Below are positions 1 through 5,913 of a DNA stretch of 11,700 bases, one piece after another; position 1 is the stretch's first letter; every line of letters begins with the position of its first letter. The DNA comes from JBOFFC01 sp051648405 (GTDB lineage: Bacteria > Planctomycetota > Planctomycetia > Pirellulales > Lacipirellulaceae): NCBI GenBank assembly GCA_051648405.1, contig JBOFFC010000183.1:1-11700 (forward strand), in the 5' to 3' direction. The notes under the pieces were generated by a model, which saw nothing but the letters and a program-made list of their open reading frames with translations, was not told the DNA's origin and did not search any database. The position numbers and the translations under genes are program-made.

Positions 1-17
1 CCCCCCCCCCCCCCCCC
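1..17. repeat. Homopolymeric C tract upstream of the first gene
   Basis: The window opens with 17 consecutive C residues, and the true left end may lie outside the window. The tract ends 14 bases before the GGAG Shine-Dalgarno sequence of the gene starting at 44, so it lies in that gene's leader or promoter region. Tracts of this length are prone to slippage and also to assembly error at contig ends. Confidence 0.9.
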
Positions 18-43
18 ACGAGACCTCGATCGGAGTTTTTCAG

Positions 44-1015
44 ATGAAGTCCCTTGCACTGTTCGTCGGCCTGGCGCTGAGCGGCGCCGCGCACGCACAG
101 CACCAAGACGTCCTCGCCTACAACGACTCGGGGAAGGTCGGCGTCGGGCAGTACGACTTCGACAACCTCGAGACCACCACGCGGACGGTCTTCACGGCCC
201 AGTTCCCTTCGACCTACGCCGACAACGACCCCGGCTTCTCGGCCAACCCGGGGCCGCTGGCGCTGCCGGGGCGCAGGGACCTGATGTGGGATTTCCTGCC
301 GATGCGGGTCGGTTCGCACTCGTCGGCGCTGTTCCACTGGAACGGGGCCGGTTCGTCGCCGACGTTTACGCCGACCCCCACCCCGGCATACGGCATCTCG
401 CTCTTTGGGTCGAGCGGCACGGCGGTGGCCTCGGGGGGGGTGGTCACGTCGCCGGTGGCCGGCGGGACAGTCGCCCGCACGGGGACCAACGGCTCGATCC
501 ACCAGCACCTGTTCTACTTCCTCGACGACAACGGCGACGGCACGAACAGCACCCTACCGGCAAGTGGCGTCTACCTGATCGCGATGCGGTTGCGGATCGA
601 CGGACTGCAAACCTCCGACCCGTTCTACATGCTGTGGGCCACCCCCGGCGTTCCCACGGCGACCCTGGCGGCGGCCGAGCCGTGGGTGAGCGCCCGCGCG
701 GCGCTGCTGACGGACCTCGCCCCGCCGACGCTGGCGGGGGACTTCAACGCCGACGGCGTCGTGAACGCGGCCGACTACACCGCGTGGCGCGACACGGTCG
801 GTTCGCAGGTGGCGTTCGCCGCCGACGCCGACCGCAGCCGCGAGGTCGATGCGGGCGACTACGCCGCGTGGAGCGCGAACTACGGCGCGAGCGCCGTGGC
901 TTTGCGCGCGATCCCCGAGCCGAACACGCTGGCGTTGTGCGCGGCCTTGCTGGCGGGGTGCGTGCCCCGGCGCCTAAATGCACACGGATTGCAAAAGAAT
1001 ATTGATTGCATCTAG
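44..1015 (+). CDS. Secreted PEP-CTERM protein with dockerin-like EF-hand pair
   Basis: This 323-residue exported protein is of unknown function. The ATG at 44 follows a GGAG (32-35) by 8 bases. Residues 1-18 form a signal peptide with an AHA cleavage site. Residues 19-230 are a globular domain I cannot name with confidence; it has an HQH motif (H153, H155), an isolated FHW motif and a DPFYMLW strand. Residues 232-283 form a dockerin-like pair of calcium-binding loops: the first begins DFNADG at D233, the second begins at D261/D263. A PEP motif (P291-P293), a hydrophobic stretch and PRR follow, which is a PEP-CTERM signal for exosortase processing at the cell envelope. Oddly, 13 residues (starting LNAH) follow the basic cluster, where such proteins normally end; they are encoded by an AT-rich inverted repeat. 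The central domain recalls the choice-of-anchor M group of surface proteins, but I hold that only loosely. The secretion and sorting calls are firm, the function open. Confidence 0.88.
   Translation: MKSLALFVGLALSGAAHAQHQDVLAYNDSGKVGVGQYDFDNLETTTRTVFTAQFPSTYADNDPGFSANPGPLALPGRRDLMWDFLPMRVGSHSSALFHWNGAGSSPTFTPTPTPAYGISLFGSSGTAVASGGVVTSPVAGGTVARTGTNGSIHQHLFYFLDDNGDGTNSTLPASGVYLIAMRLRIDGLQTSDPFYMLWATPGVPTATLAAAEPWVSARAALLTDLAPPTLAGDFNADGVVNAADYTAWRDTVGSQVAFAADADRSREVDAGDYAAWSANYGASAVALRAIPEPNTLALCAALLAGCVPRRLNAHGLQKNIDCI
433..440. repeat. G8 homopolymer inside the dockerin/PEP-CTERM gene
   Basis: Eight consecutive G residues lie inside the reading frame at about codons 130-133. A one-base change would remove the downstream HQH motif, the dockerin pair and the PEP-CTERM anchor. 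The frame is intact here. Confidence 0.85.
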
Positions 1016-1018
1016 GCG
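971..1018. repeat. AT-rich island with 12-bp inverted repeat at the gene end
   Basis: The left arm CGCCTAAATGCA (971-982) and right arm TGCATCTAGGCG (1007-1018) are inverted copies matching at 11 of 12 positions, around a 24-base AT-rich centre. The centre and right arm also hold a direct repeat, GATTGCA, at 987-993 and 1004-1010. The right arm contains the stop codon of the preceding gene. There is no T run afterwards, so it is not a standard intrinsic terminator. It could be an RNA hairpin that ends the first transcript or a protein-binding operator for the genes downstream. The base composition contrasts sharply with the surrounding GC-rich DNA. Confidence 0.7.
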
Positions 1019-1049
1019 CGGGGGCCTCGGGCCGGTAGATTCCGGTTGT

Positions 1050-1067
1050 CGCGTCGCGATCGACGCG
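1050..1067. other. Perfect 7-bp hairpin in the gap before the all3515-like gene
   Basis: CGCGTCG (1050-1056) and CGACGCG (1061-1067) are perfect inverted copies with a CGAT loop. A second small hairpin, CGCACG/CGTGCG with a 3-base loop, lies at 1121-1135. The gap 1016-1226 otherwise shows no gene and no convincing promoter. The two hairpins may be leader RNA structure for the gene at 1227, or chance in GC-rich DNA. Confidence 0.4.
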
Positions 1068-1226
1068 GCGTATGCCGTGGGGCGGGCCCGGTTGCTCGCC
1101 TGGTAGCCGGTCCGCTAGCGCGCACGTCGCGTGCGGCAGAGCGCTTTCTTGTTCCCTTGGTGTTCTTCGCGCTCGCGGTACGCGCGGCGAGGGGCGCCGT
1201 TGACCTCTTGAGAAAGACAACGACTG

Positions 1227-2123
1227 ATGAGTGCAATCATGAACTGGGTTTCGCGAGCCGCCGGCGCGGCGCTCGTCGCCGTGGCGATGACCGCTTCCGC
1301 AACCCCGGAGCCGGGCGTGGTGCTGTACCACGTCGGCGTCCAAAACCTGCCGAACTTCCTGACGGGGACCTACGCCGGGCAGGCGAACCCCAACCACAAC
1401 CGCCTGACGTTCCTCCTGTCGCACACGTTCGCGGACACTCCGACCAACAACCACTTCCATCGCATCGGCGCCTACGGATTGAGTGGCCCCGCGTCGTCGC
1501 CGTCAGTTGGGTTCATCACCAACAACGCAACCCCCGAGCCGTACCAGCTCGACAACGGGTTGTCGCTGCTCGCCGGAAGCGGCGTGTTCGCAGGCAAGTT
1601 GATCTCGGGACTCGGCCCCGCGCAGCTCCTGGACGACCACATCGAGGCCGAGTACGGTGACCTCACGATCATGCCGATCGACGAGCTGTTCCCCTCGGAC
1701 GGCCTCAACCACCCGACGCTCGCGGGCCTGAAGCACCCCGAGCACTACTTGCTGAACGCGAGCGCCGGCGCCTACAAGGGCTCGGTCGCCGCCGTGACGG
1801 TCGGGATGACGCTCTCCTCGATCTCGTCCGGCCTGTCGGTCCTCGATCAAGCGGGCGCCCCGCTTTGGGGAGGCGTCGGTCAGACGTTGACGCTCGGCAC
1901 GGGCGCCGTGTGGTCGTTCGAGCCGGTGTTCGCGGTCGATGCGTCGGTCCCGGCCGGCACGCCGTTCTCGGCGACGTTCACGCTGCGTGACCTCAGCGCG
2001 TCGCCGTCGTTTGGCGACTCGGCGCCGTTCACGTTCAACTTCGTGACGGTCCCCGAGCCTACGACGGCCGGCCTGCTGTTGGTGGGCGCTTGCGGCTTCG
2101 CCGTGTGTCGGCGGCGGGGCTGA
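1227..2123 (+). CDS. all3515-like (putatively Zur-repressed) PEP-CTERM surface protein
   Basis: This 298-residue secreted protein has a signal peptide (residues 1 to about 25, ending TASA) and a C-terminal PEP-CTERM signal: VPEP at 275-278, a hydrophobic segment, then RRRG. The mature N-terminal half carries YHVGVQNLP, GTYAG, NPNHNRLTFL, LSH and NNHFHRIGAYG, giving a His cluster H35, H57, H66, H76 and H78. From memory this order matches a cyanobacterial family named after Nostoc all3515, repressed by the zinc regulator Zur and sorted by PEP-CTERM; I could not search for it. The His residues could bind zinc at the cell surface. The COG0523 GTPase two genes downstream supports the zinc link. 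The start at 1227 has only a weak GAGAAAGA; ATG 1239 (codon 5) is an alternative. Exported PEP-CTERM protein is near certain; the family assignment is probable. Confidence 0.85.
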   Translation: MSAIMNWVSRAAGAALVAVAMTASATPEPGVVLYHVGVQNLPNFLTGTYAGQANPNHNRLTFLLSHTFADTPTNNHFHRIGAYGLSGPASSPSVGFITNNATPEPYQLDNGLSLLAGSGVFAGKLISGLGPAQLLDDHIEAEYGDLTIMPIDELFPSDGLNHPTLAGLKHPEHYLLNASAGAYKGSVAAVTVGMTLSSISSGLSVLDQAGAPLWGGVGQTLTLGTGAVWSFEPVFAVDASVPAGTPFSATFTLRDLSASPSFGDSAPFTFNFVTVPEPTTAGLLLVGACGFAVCRRRG

Positions 2124-2156
2124 GCCTACGCGTCGCCGCTCTCCTGATCCTCGGTT

Positions 2157-2184
2157 CTCCGCGGCGGCATCTGCCGCCGTGGGG
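2157..2184 (+). terminator. Strong GC hairpin after the all3515-like gene
   Basis: A 12-pair stem (2157-2168 with 2173-2184, including two G-U pairs) closes on the 4-base loop ATCT. Its core, CGGCGGC/GCCGCCG, is perfect. It starts 33 bases after the stop at 2123. No T run follows, so it may attenuate transcription or protect the upstream mRNA rather than terminate fully. Confidence 0.5.
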
Positions 2185-2242
2185 GGCCGGGGACGACCGA
2201 TCGCCTCGACTTTCGAACCCCACCCCCACGAGCAACATCCTC

Positions 2243-3205
2243 ATGCGATCCTCCCTGCTTCGTCGCCTGGCCCCCCTTTGTGTCGTCGCGCTTGCCGCCG
2301 AGGCGCCGGCGTTTCTCTTCACCGCGATCGACGTCCCCGGGGCGACCGCGGACCAAGCCCTTGGCGTCAATAACGCGGGATTGACCGTTGGCAGCGCCAC
2401 CGGAGTCGCGGCGCTTGACGTCGCCTACGCGTTCGATGGCGCTACGCACAGCCAATTCTCTTCGGACCTCGGCGCCGGCGCGTTGCGCACGAACTACAAC
2501 GGCGTCGCCGACGACGGCACGACGGTCGGCTTCTGGGACGAAGGGTCGGGCGCGTCGCTCGTGCGAACCGGGTTCGCACGCACCCCGGGGGGCATGCTGA
2601 CAACCCTTCCGTTCGCGCCGGGCTCGGTGAACACCACGCCGCTCGACCGCAACGAGAGCGGCGTGACGGTCGGAACGGTCTCGCCCGGCGCAGGGACCAG
2701 CTCGGCGAGCGCGTTCCTCTACACGGGGGGCCCGACGTTCGCGGTGCTCTACGACCACCCCGGCTCGTCGCGCACGCAGTTCAACAGCGTGAACAACGCG
2801 GGCGACGTCGTCGGGCGATGGGCCGATGGATCGACCACGCGCGGCCTGATCTACCGGTCGGGGGTGGCGGCGTCGTACGACCTGCCGGGGGCGACCAACA
2901 CCCACCTGTTCGGTGTCAACGACCTGGGCCAAGTAGTGGGCTACTACACGTCGGCGAGCTTCTCGGGGACGCGTGGGTTCCTGCTCGAGAACGCGCTCGA
3001 CGCGGACCCCTTCAACGACTCGTTCTCGGACATCGTCTTCCCCGGGTCGAGCGCCGCGGGGACCCGCGCCTACGCGATCAACGACTCGGGGACGATCGTC
3101 GGCACGTTCAACGGGTTCAGTCGAGGCTTCGTCGCGATGGTCCCCGAGCCGGCCGCGGGGTTGATCGTCCCCCTTGGGGCGTTGGCGTTCCCGCGGCGTC
3201 GTTGA
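2243..3205 (+). CDS. HAF-repeat PEP-CTERM extracellular protein
   Basis: This 320-residue secreted protein consists mostly of tandem HAF-type repeats. Six copies of a core like GVNNAGLTVG start near residues 41, 87, 135, 182, 224 and 278, spaced 42-54 residues apart. Such spacing suits beta-rich blades in a propeller-like fold. Residues 1-23 (MRSSLLRRLAP onward) are a signal peptide. VPEP at 300-303, a hydrophobic stretch and RRR form the PEP-CTERM signal. I chose ATG 2243 because the open frame reaching back to 2090 overlaps the previous gene and would put the signal peptide in the interior. No clear Shine-Dalgarno is visible. HAF proteins have no established activity; binding or structural roles are guesses. 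It sits between the all3515-like gene and the COG0523 GTPase, 45 bases before the latter, so it may belong to the same transcription unit. Confidence 0.88.
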   Translation: MRSSLLRRLAPLCVVALAAEAPAFLFTAIDVPGATADQALGVNNAGLTVGSATGVAALDVAYAFDGATHSQFSSDLGAGALRTNYNGVADDGTTVGFWDEGSGASLVRTGFARTPGGMLTTLPFAPGSVNTTPLDRNESGVTVGTVSPGAGTSSASAFLYTGGPTFAVLYDHPGSSRTQFNSVNNAGDVVGRWADGSTTRGLIYRSGVAASYDLPGATNTHLFGVNDLGQVVGYYTSASFSGTRGFLLENALDADPFNDSFSDIVFPGSSAAGTRAYAINDSGTIVGTFNGFSRGFVAMVPEPAAGLIVPLGALAFPRRR

Positions 3206-3250
3206 GCCGATCCCGGCGTACGAGATCCGCCTCTTTCACGGAGAAGTAGC

Positions 3251-4513
3251 GTGACCAACCGACTACCCGTTACGGTCCTCTCCGGTTTTCTGGGCGCCGG
3301 CAAGACGACCGTCCTGAACCATGTCTTGGCCAACCGCGAGGGGCTGCGCGTGGCGGTGATCGTCAACGACATGAGCGAAGTGAACATCGACGCGGCGCTC
3401 GTGCGGGGAGGGGAGGCCGCCCTGAGCCGCACCGAAGAGAAGCTCGTCGAGATGACCAACGGCTGCATCTGCTGCACGCTCCGGGAGGACTTGCTCCGAG
3501 AGGTGGCGGAGTTGGCCAAGGAAGGCCGTTTTGACTACTTGCTCGTCGAGTCGACCGGGATTGGCGAGCCGATGCCCGTGGCCGAGACGTTCACGTTCGA
3601 GGACGCGAGCGGCCAGTCGCTCTCCGACGTGTCGCGGCTCGACACGATGGTGACCGTCGTCGATGGGCGGAACTTCCTCAACGACTTCGGCTCGCCCGAC
3701 GGCCTCGTGGATCGGCGGATCGGCCTCGGGCCCGACGACGCACGCAACGTCGTCGATCTGCTCGTCGATCAGGTCGAGTTCGCCAACGTGGTCGTGCTCA
3801 ACAAGTGCGACCTGATCGACGAGGCGGAAAAGCAGACGCTCCTGGGCATCCTGCGAAACCTGAACCCCAAGGCGCGGATTGTCGAGACGACCCGGGGGCG
3901 GATCGACCCCGTGGCGATCGTCGGCACGGGGCTGTTTCAGCTCGAGGAGGCGAGCACCCAGCCCGGATGGCTACAAATCCCGCGCGGGCGCGAGCTGCCC
4001 GAGACCGACGAGTACGGCATCACGACCTTTGTTTACAGGGCACGCCGCCCGTTCCACGCCGCGAGGCTTTGGGAGGCGCTCGACATCGACGACGGGTTCC
4101 TCACCGGCGTCGTGCGTTCGAAGGGGTTCCTGTGGATCGCCTCGCGGCACGACACGGCCTACGTGTGGTCGCAGGCGGGGGTCTCGGTGCAACTGAACCC
4201 CGCCGGGTTGTGGTGGGCTGCGGCGCCCGCGGACCACTGGCCCGAGGACTCCTCCGAGAACGCTGCGCTGCGAGCCGACATCCGCCAGCAGCTCGACGGC
4301 CCCCACGGCCCCCACGGCGACCGTCGGCAAGAGATCGTCTTCATCGGCATCGACGTGGACCGGGGGGTAATCGAGTCGATCCTCGAGGCCTGCCTGCTCA
4401 CCGACGAAGAGATGGCCGCGGGCCCCGCCGCGTGGGCCGCGTATGATGATCCGCTGCCCAGGGTCGAGGACGACGAGGCGGGGGCGGCGACGGCGGAGCC
4501 CGGGGCGTCGTGA
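3251..4513 (+). CDS. zigA: COG0523 GTPase, ZigA/YciC-type zinc metallochaperone
   Basis: This 420-residue cytoplasmic G3E-family P-loop GTPase probably delivers zinc to client enzymes when zinc is scarce. The Walker A motif GFLGAGKTT is at 12-20, the metal-binding CICC at 72-75, ESTGIGEP at 100-107 and the guanine-specificity motif NKCD at 184-187. The CobW C-terminal domain begins near 255 and ends with GDRRQEIVFIG (356-366) and LLTDEEM, typical of the ZigA/YciC branch, whose characterised members are Zur-controlled. A small DGPHGPHGD repeat just before it adds two histidines in a flexible linker. The start is GTG, with GGAGAAG (3240-3246) upstream. No AT-rich operator lies in the 45 bases before it, so any zinc control probably acts further upstream. 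A cobalamin CobW role is less likely because no corrin genes are nearby. The family is certain, the zinc specificity inferred. Confidence 0.93.
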   Translation: MTNRLPVTVLSGFLGAGKTTVLNHVLANREGLRVAVIVNDMSEVNIDAALVRGGEAALSRTEEKLVEMTNGCICCTLREDLLREVAELAKEGRFDYLLVESTGIGEPMPVAETFTFEDASGQSLSDVSRLDTMVTVVDGRNFLNDFGSPDGLVDRRIGLGPDDARNVVDLLVDQVEFANVVVLNKCDLIDEAEKQTLLGILRNLNPKARIVETTRGRIDPVAIVGTGLFQLEEASTQPGWLQIPRGRELPETDEYGITTFVYRARRPFHAARLWEALDIDDGFLTGVVRSKGFLWIASRHDTAYVWSQAGVSVQLNPAGLWWAAAPADHWPEDSSENAALRADIRQQLDGPHGPHGDRRQEIVFIGIDVDRGVIESILEACLLTDEEMAAGPAAWAAYDDPLPRVEDDEAGAATAEPGAS

Positions 4514-4631
4514 GCGATCGAACGGGCTCCGTCCCCGACATCGGGCATCGGCTTCCGTTGCGTCCGAGCCGCTTCGCCCTTCAACTGCTCGGTCGGCAGG
4601 TCCGGTGCTGGGGGTAGGACTTCCGCGGCCA

Positions 4632-4668
4632 GCGCGTTAACCCGCGGGTGGCAAGCGGGTTTGAGCGC
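4632..4668. repeat. REP-like imperfect hairpin 1 in the 4514-4814 gap
   Basis: The arms GCGCGTTAACCCGC (4632-4645) and GCGGGTTTGAGCGC (4655-4668) pair at 11 of 14 positions around a 9-base loop. This is the first of three hairpins packed into about 140 bases of the 301-base gap after the GTPase gene. No gene is seen in the gap; 4514-4631 shows nothing recognisable. Confidence 0.6.
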
Positions 4669-4672
4669 ATCA

Positions 4673-4692
4673 CGCCCCCCGCCAGGGGGGCG
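4673..4692 (+). terminator. Perfect 8-bp C/G hairpin 2
   Basis: CGCCCCCC (4673-4680) and GGGGGGCG (4685-4692) form a perfect stem with the loop GCCA. No T run follows. It may end the upstream transcript or be part of the repeat cluster. Confidence 0.5.
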
Positions 4693-4745
4693 ACGCGAGT
4701 CGATCGGGGCCGGCGTTCGCCCCGCGGTGGGGATTGTTTATGCTG

Positions 4746-4773
4746 GCGTCGCAGGGCGTTAGCCCGGCGACGC
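4746..4773. repeat. REP-like hairpin 3 with GTTA loop
   Basis: GCGTCGC (4746-4752) pairs with GCGACGC (4767-4773). Inside, after one A/G mismatch, GGGC (4754-4757) pairs with GCCC (4762-4765) around the loop GTTA. The motif GGGCGTTAGCCC recalls dispersed repeats I associate with planctomycete genomes. If the next gene started at 4740, this hairpin would lie in its coding sequence, which argues for the later start. Confidence 0.55.
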
Positions 4774-4814
4774 GCTGCATTCCCTGCGAGACGGAATCGT
4801 TGACCCCTGAACCG

Positions 4815-5768
4815 ATGCCGCGCGGACGCCGCGTCCTGCTGATGGTGAACGACCGTGCCGGCTCGGCGCGGCGCCGCCGGCTTGCCGACGAGGTCACCGC
4901 CGCGCTCGGCGCCGAGGGGTTCGCGGTCGAACGCGTCGCGGGGCCCGAGGGGCTCGCCGCCACGGTCTCGCAGCCGCCGATGGCTGACGGCCTACGCGCC
5001 GTGGTGGCGCTCGGGGGGGACGGCACGTTCGCCGCGGCCCTCAACGCCACCCCCCCCGGCACGGCGCTGCTCCTCTGCCCGCGGGGGACCGAGAACCTGC
5101 TCGCCAAGCACCTCGGATGGAAGGCGGACGCGGGGCAAGTGGCGCGACTAGTACGGACCGGGGAGCAGGTGCGGCTCGACGCGGGGGTGGCCGGTGATCG
5201 ACTGTTCTCGCTGATGGCGAGCATCGGCTTCGACGCCGACGTGGTGCGACGCGTCAACGAGCGCCGCCGCGGCAACATCACGCACCTCGCTTACGCCCGG
5301 CCGATCGCCGAGGCGCTGTTGCGGTACCCGCACCAGCGGCTAGTGATCGAAGGAGTCGATACCGCCGGCGAGCCGTTCAGCGACGAGGGGGCGTGGCTGT
5401 TCGCGGTGAACCTGCCGCGGTACGCGTCGGGGCTGCGGATCGCCCCCTGGGCCGAGGGGAGCGACGGCGCGCTCGACCTCTGCCTGTTCCGCCGCGGGCA
5501 GCTCGCGGCGGGGCTTTGGTACCTGTGGCACGTGCTGCGGGGGCGGCACCAGCACCTGCGGAGTGTTTCCGTGCGCCGCGTTACGCGCTGCGTCGTGCGC
5601 GAGGCGGGGGGCGCGCCCGCCGCGCCGTGTCAAATTGATGGCGACCCCCACGGCGTGACGCCGCTCGAGCTGAGGGTCGCCTCGGGGCGGATCACGGTGC
5701 TCGTGGCGCCGGAAGTGGCGGCGCGGCTTGCGGCGGGCGCGCAACCGCCGGTGTCGATCGTAGCGTAA
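4815..5768 (+). CDS. Diacylglycerol/lipid kinase family protein (YegS/DgkB-like)
   Basis: This 317-residue protein has the diacylglycerol-kinase catalytic fold. It is predicted to transfer phosphate from ATP or another nucleotide to a lipid such as diacylglycerol or a sphingoid base, at the inner face of the cytoplasmic membrane. The N-terminal strand RRVLLMVNDRAGS (5-17) matches the family opening. The nucleotide-binding GGDGT is at 67-71, followed by CPRGTENLLAKHL in place of the usual PLGTxNDFAR. The C-terminal domain shows GSDGALDL and a closing QIDGDPHG, both family hallmarks. ATG 4815 is chosen because homology starts there and the upstream region is a hairpin repeat. TTG 4800 or ATG 4740 are alternatives; ATG 4740 has a good GGTGGGGA site and would add 25 unrelated residues. 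The exact substrate cannot be told from sequence. Confidence 0.87.
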   Translation: MPRGRRVLLMVNDRAGSARRRRLADEVTAALGAEGFAVERVAGPEGLAATVSQPPMADGLRAVVALGGDGTFAAALNATPPGTALLLCPRGTENLLAKHLGWKADAGQVARLVRTGEQVRLDAGVAGDRLFSLMASIGFDADVVRRVNERRRGNITHLAYARPIAEALLRYPHQRLVIEGVDTAGEPFSDEGAWLFAVNLPRYASGLRIAPWAEGSDGALDLCLFRRGQLAAGLWYLWHVLRGRHQHLRSVSVRRVTRCVVREAGGAPAAPCQIDGDPHGVTPLELRVASGRITVLVAPEVAARLAAGAQPPVSIVA

Positions 5769-5913
5769 AGGCGATCCGGCGGCCCCAGCCGTTGGAGTCT
5801 GTCGATTGCACGCCAGGTTCAGCCCCTCCGCCCGCGTGCGCCGCCCCCCGTGAGGCGACTCGCGGCGTGCGATACGATAGGGGCTCACCCGATCCCCTCG
5901 CAGGCGCCTCCCG
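5769..5913. other. Intergenic region before kdsA
   Basis: These 145 bases hold no gene. A -10-like TACGAT (5873-5878) lies 35 bases before the kdsA start, but no matching -35 element is found at the right distance. An in-frame TAG at 5878-5880 limits how far upstream kdsA could start. Confidence 0.35.

Noticed and set aside
1200..1205. TTGACC, a 5/6 match to a -35 box before the all3515-like gene
   Set aside because: The matching -10 position would fall on the start codon at 1227 and shows no TATAAT-like sequence.
2090..2242. Upstream extension of the HAF-repeat protein
   Set aside because: It overlaps the previous gene, includes a strong hairpin and would bury an obvious signal peptide at residue 52.
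3206..3250. Zur operator directly before the COG0523 gene
   Set aside because: The 45 bases are GC-rich and contain no palindrome apart from the ribosome-binding site region.
4302..4319. Short tandem repeat in the GTPase gene
   Set aside because: It is only two copies of a 9-base unit giving GPHGPHG, too short to call a repeat element; noted in the gene entry.
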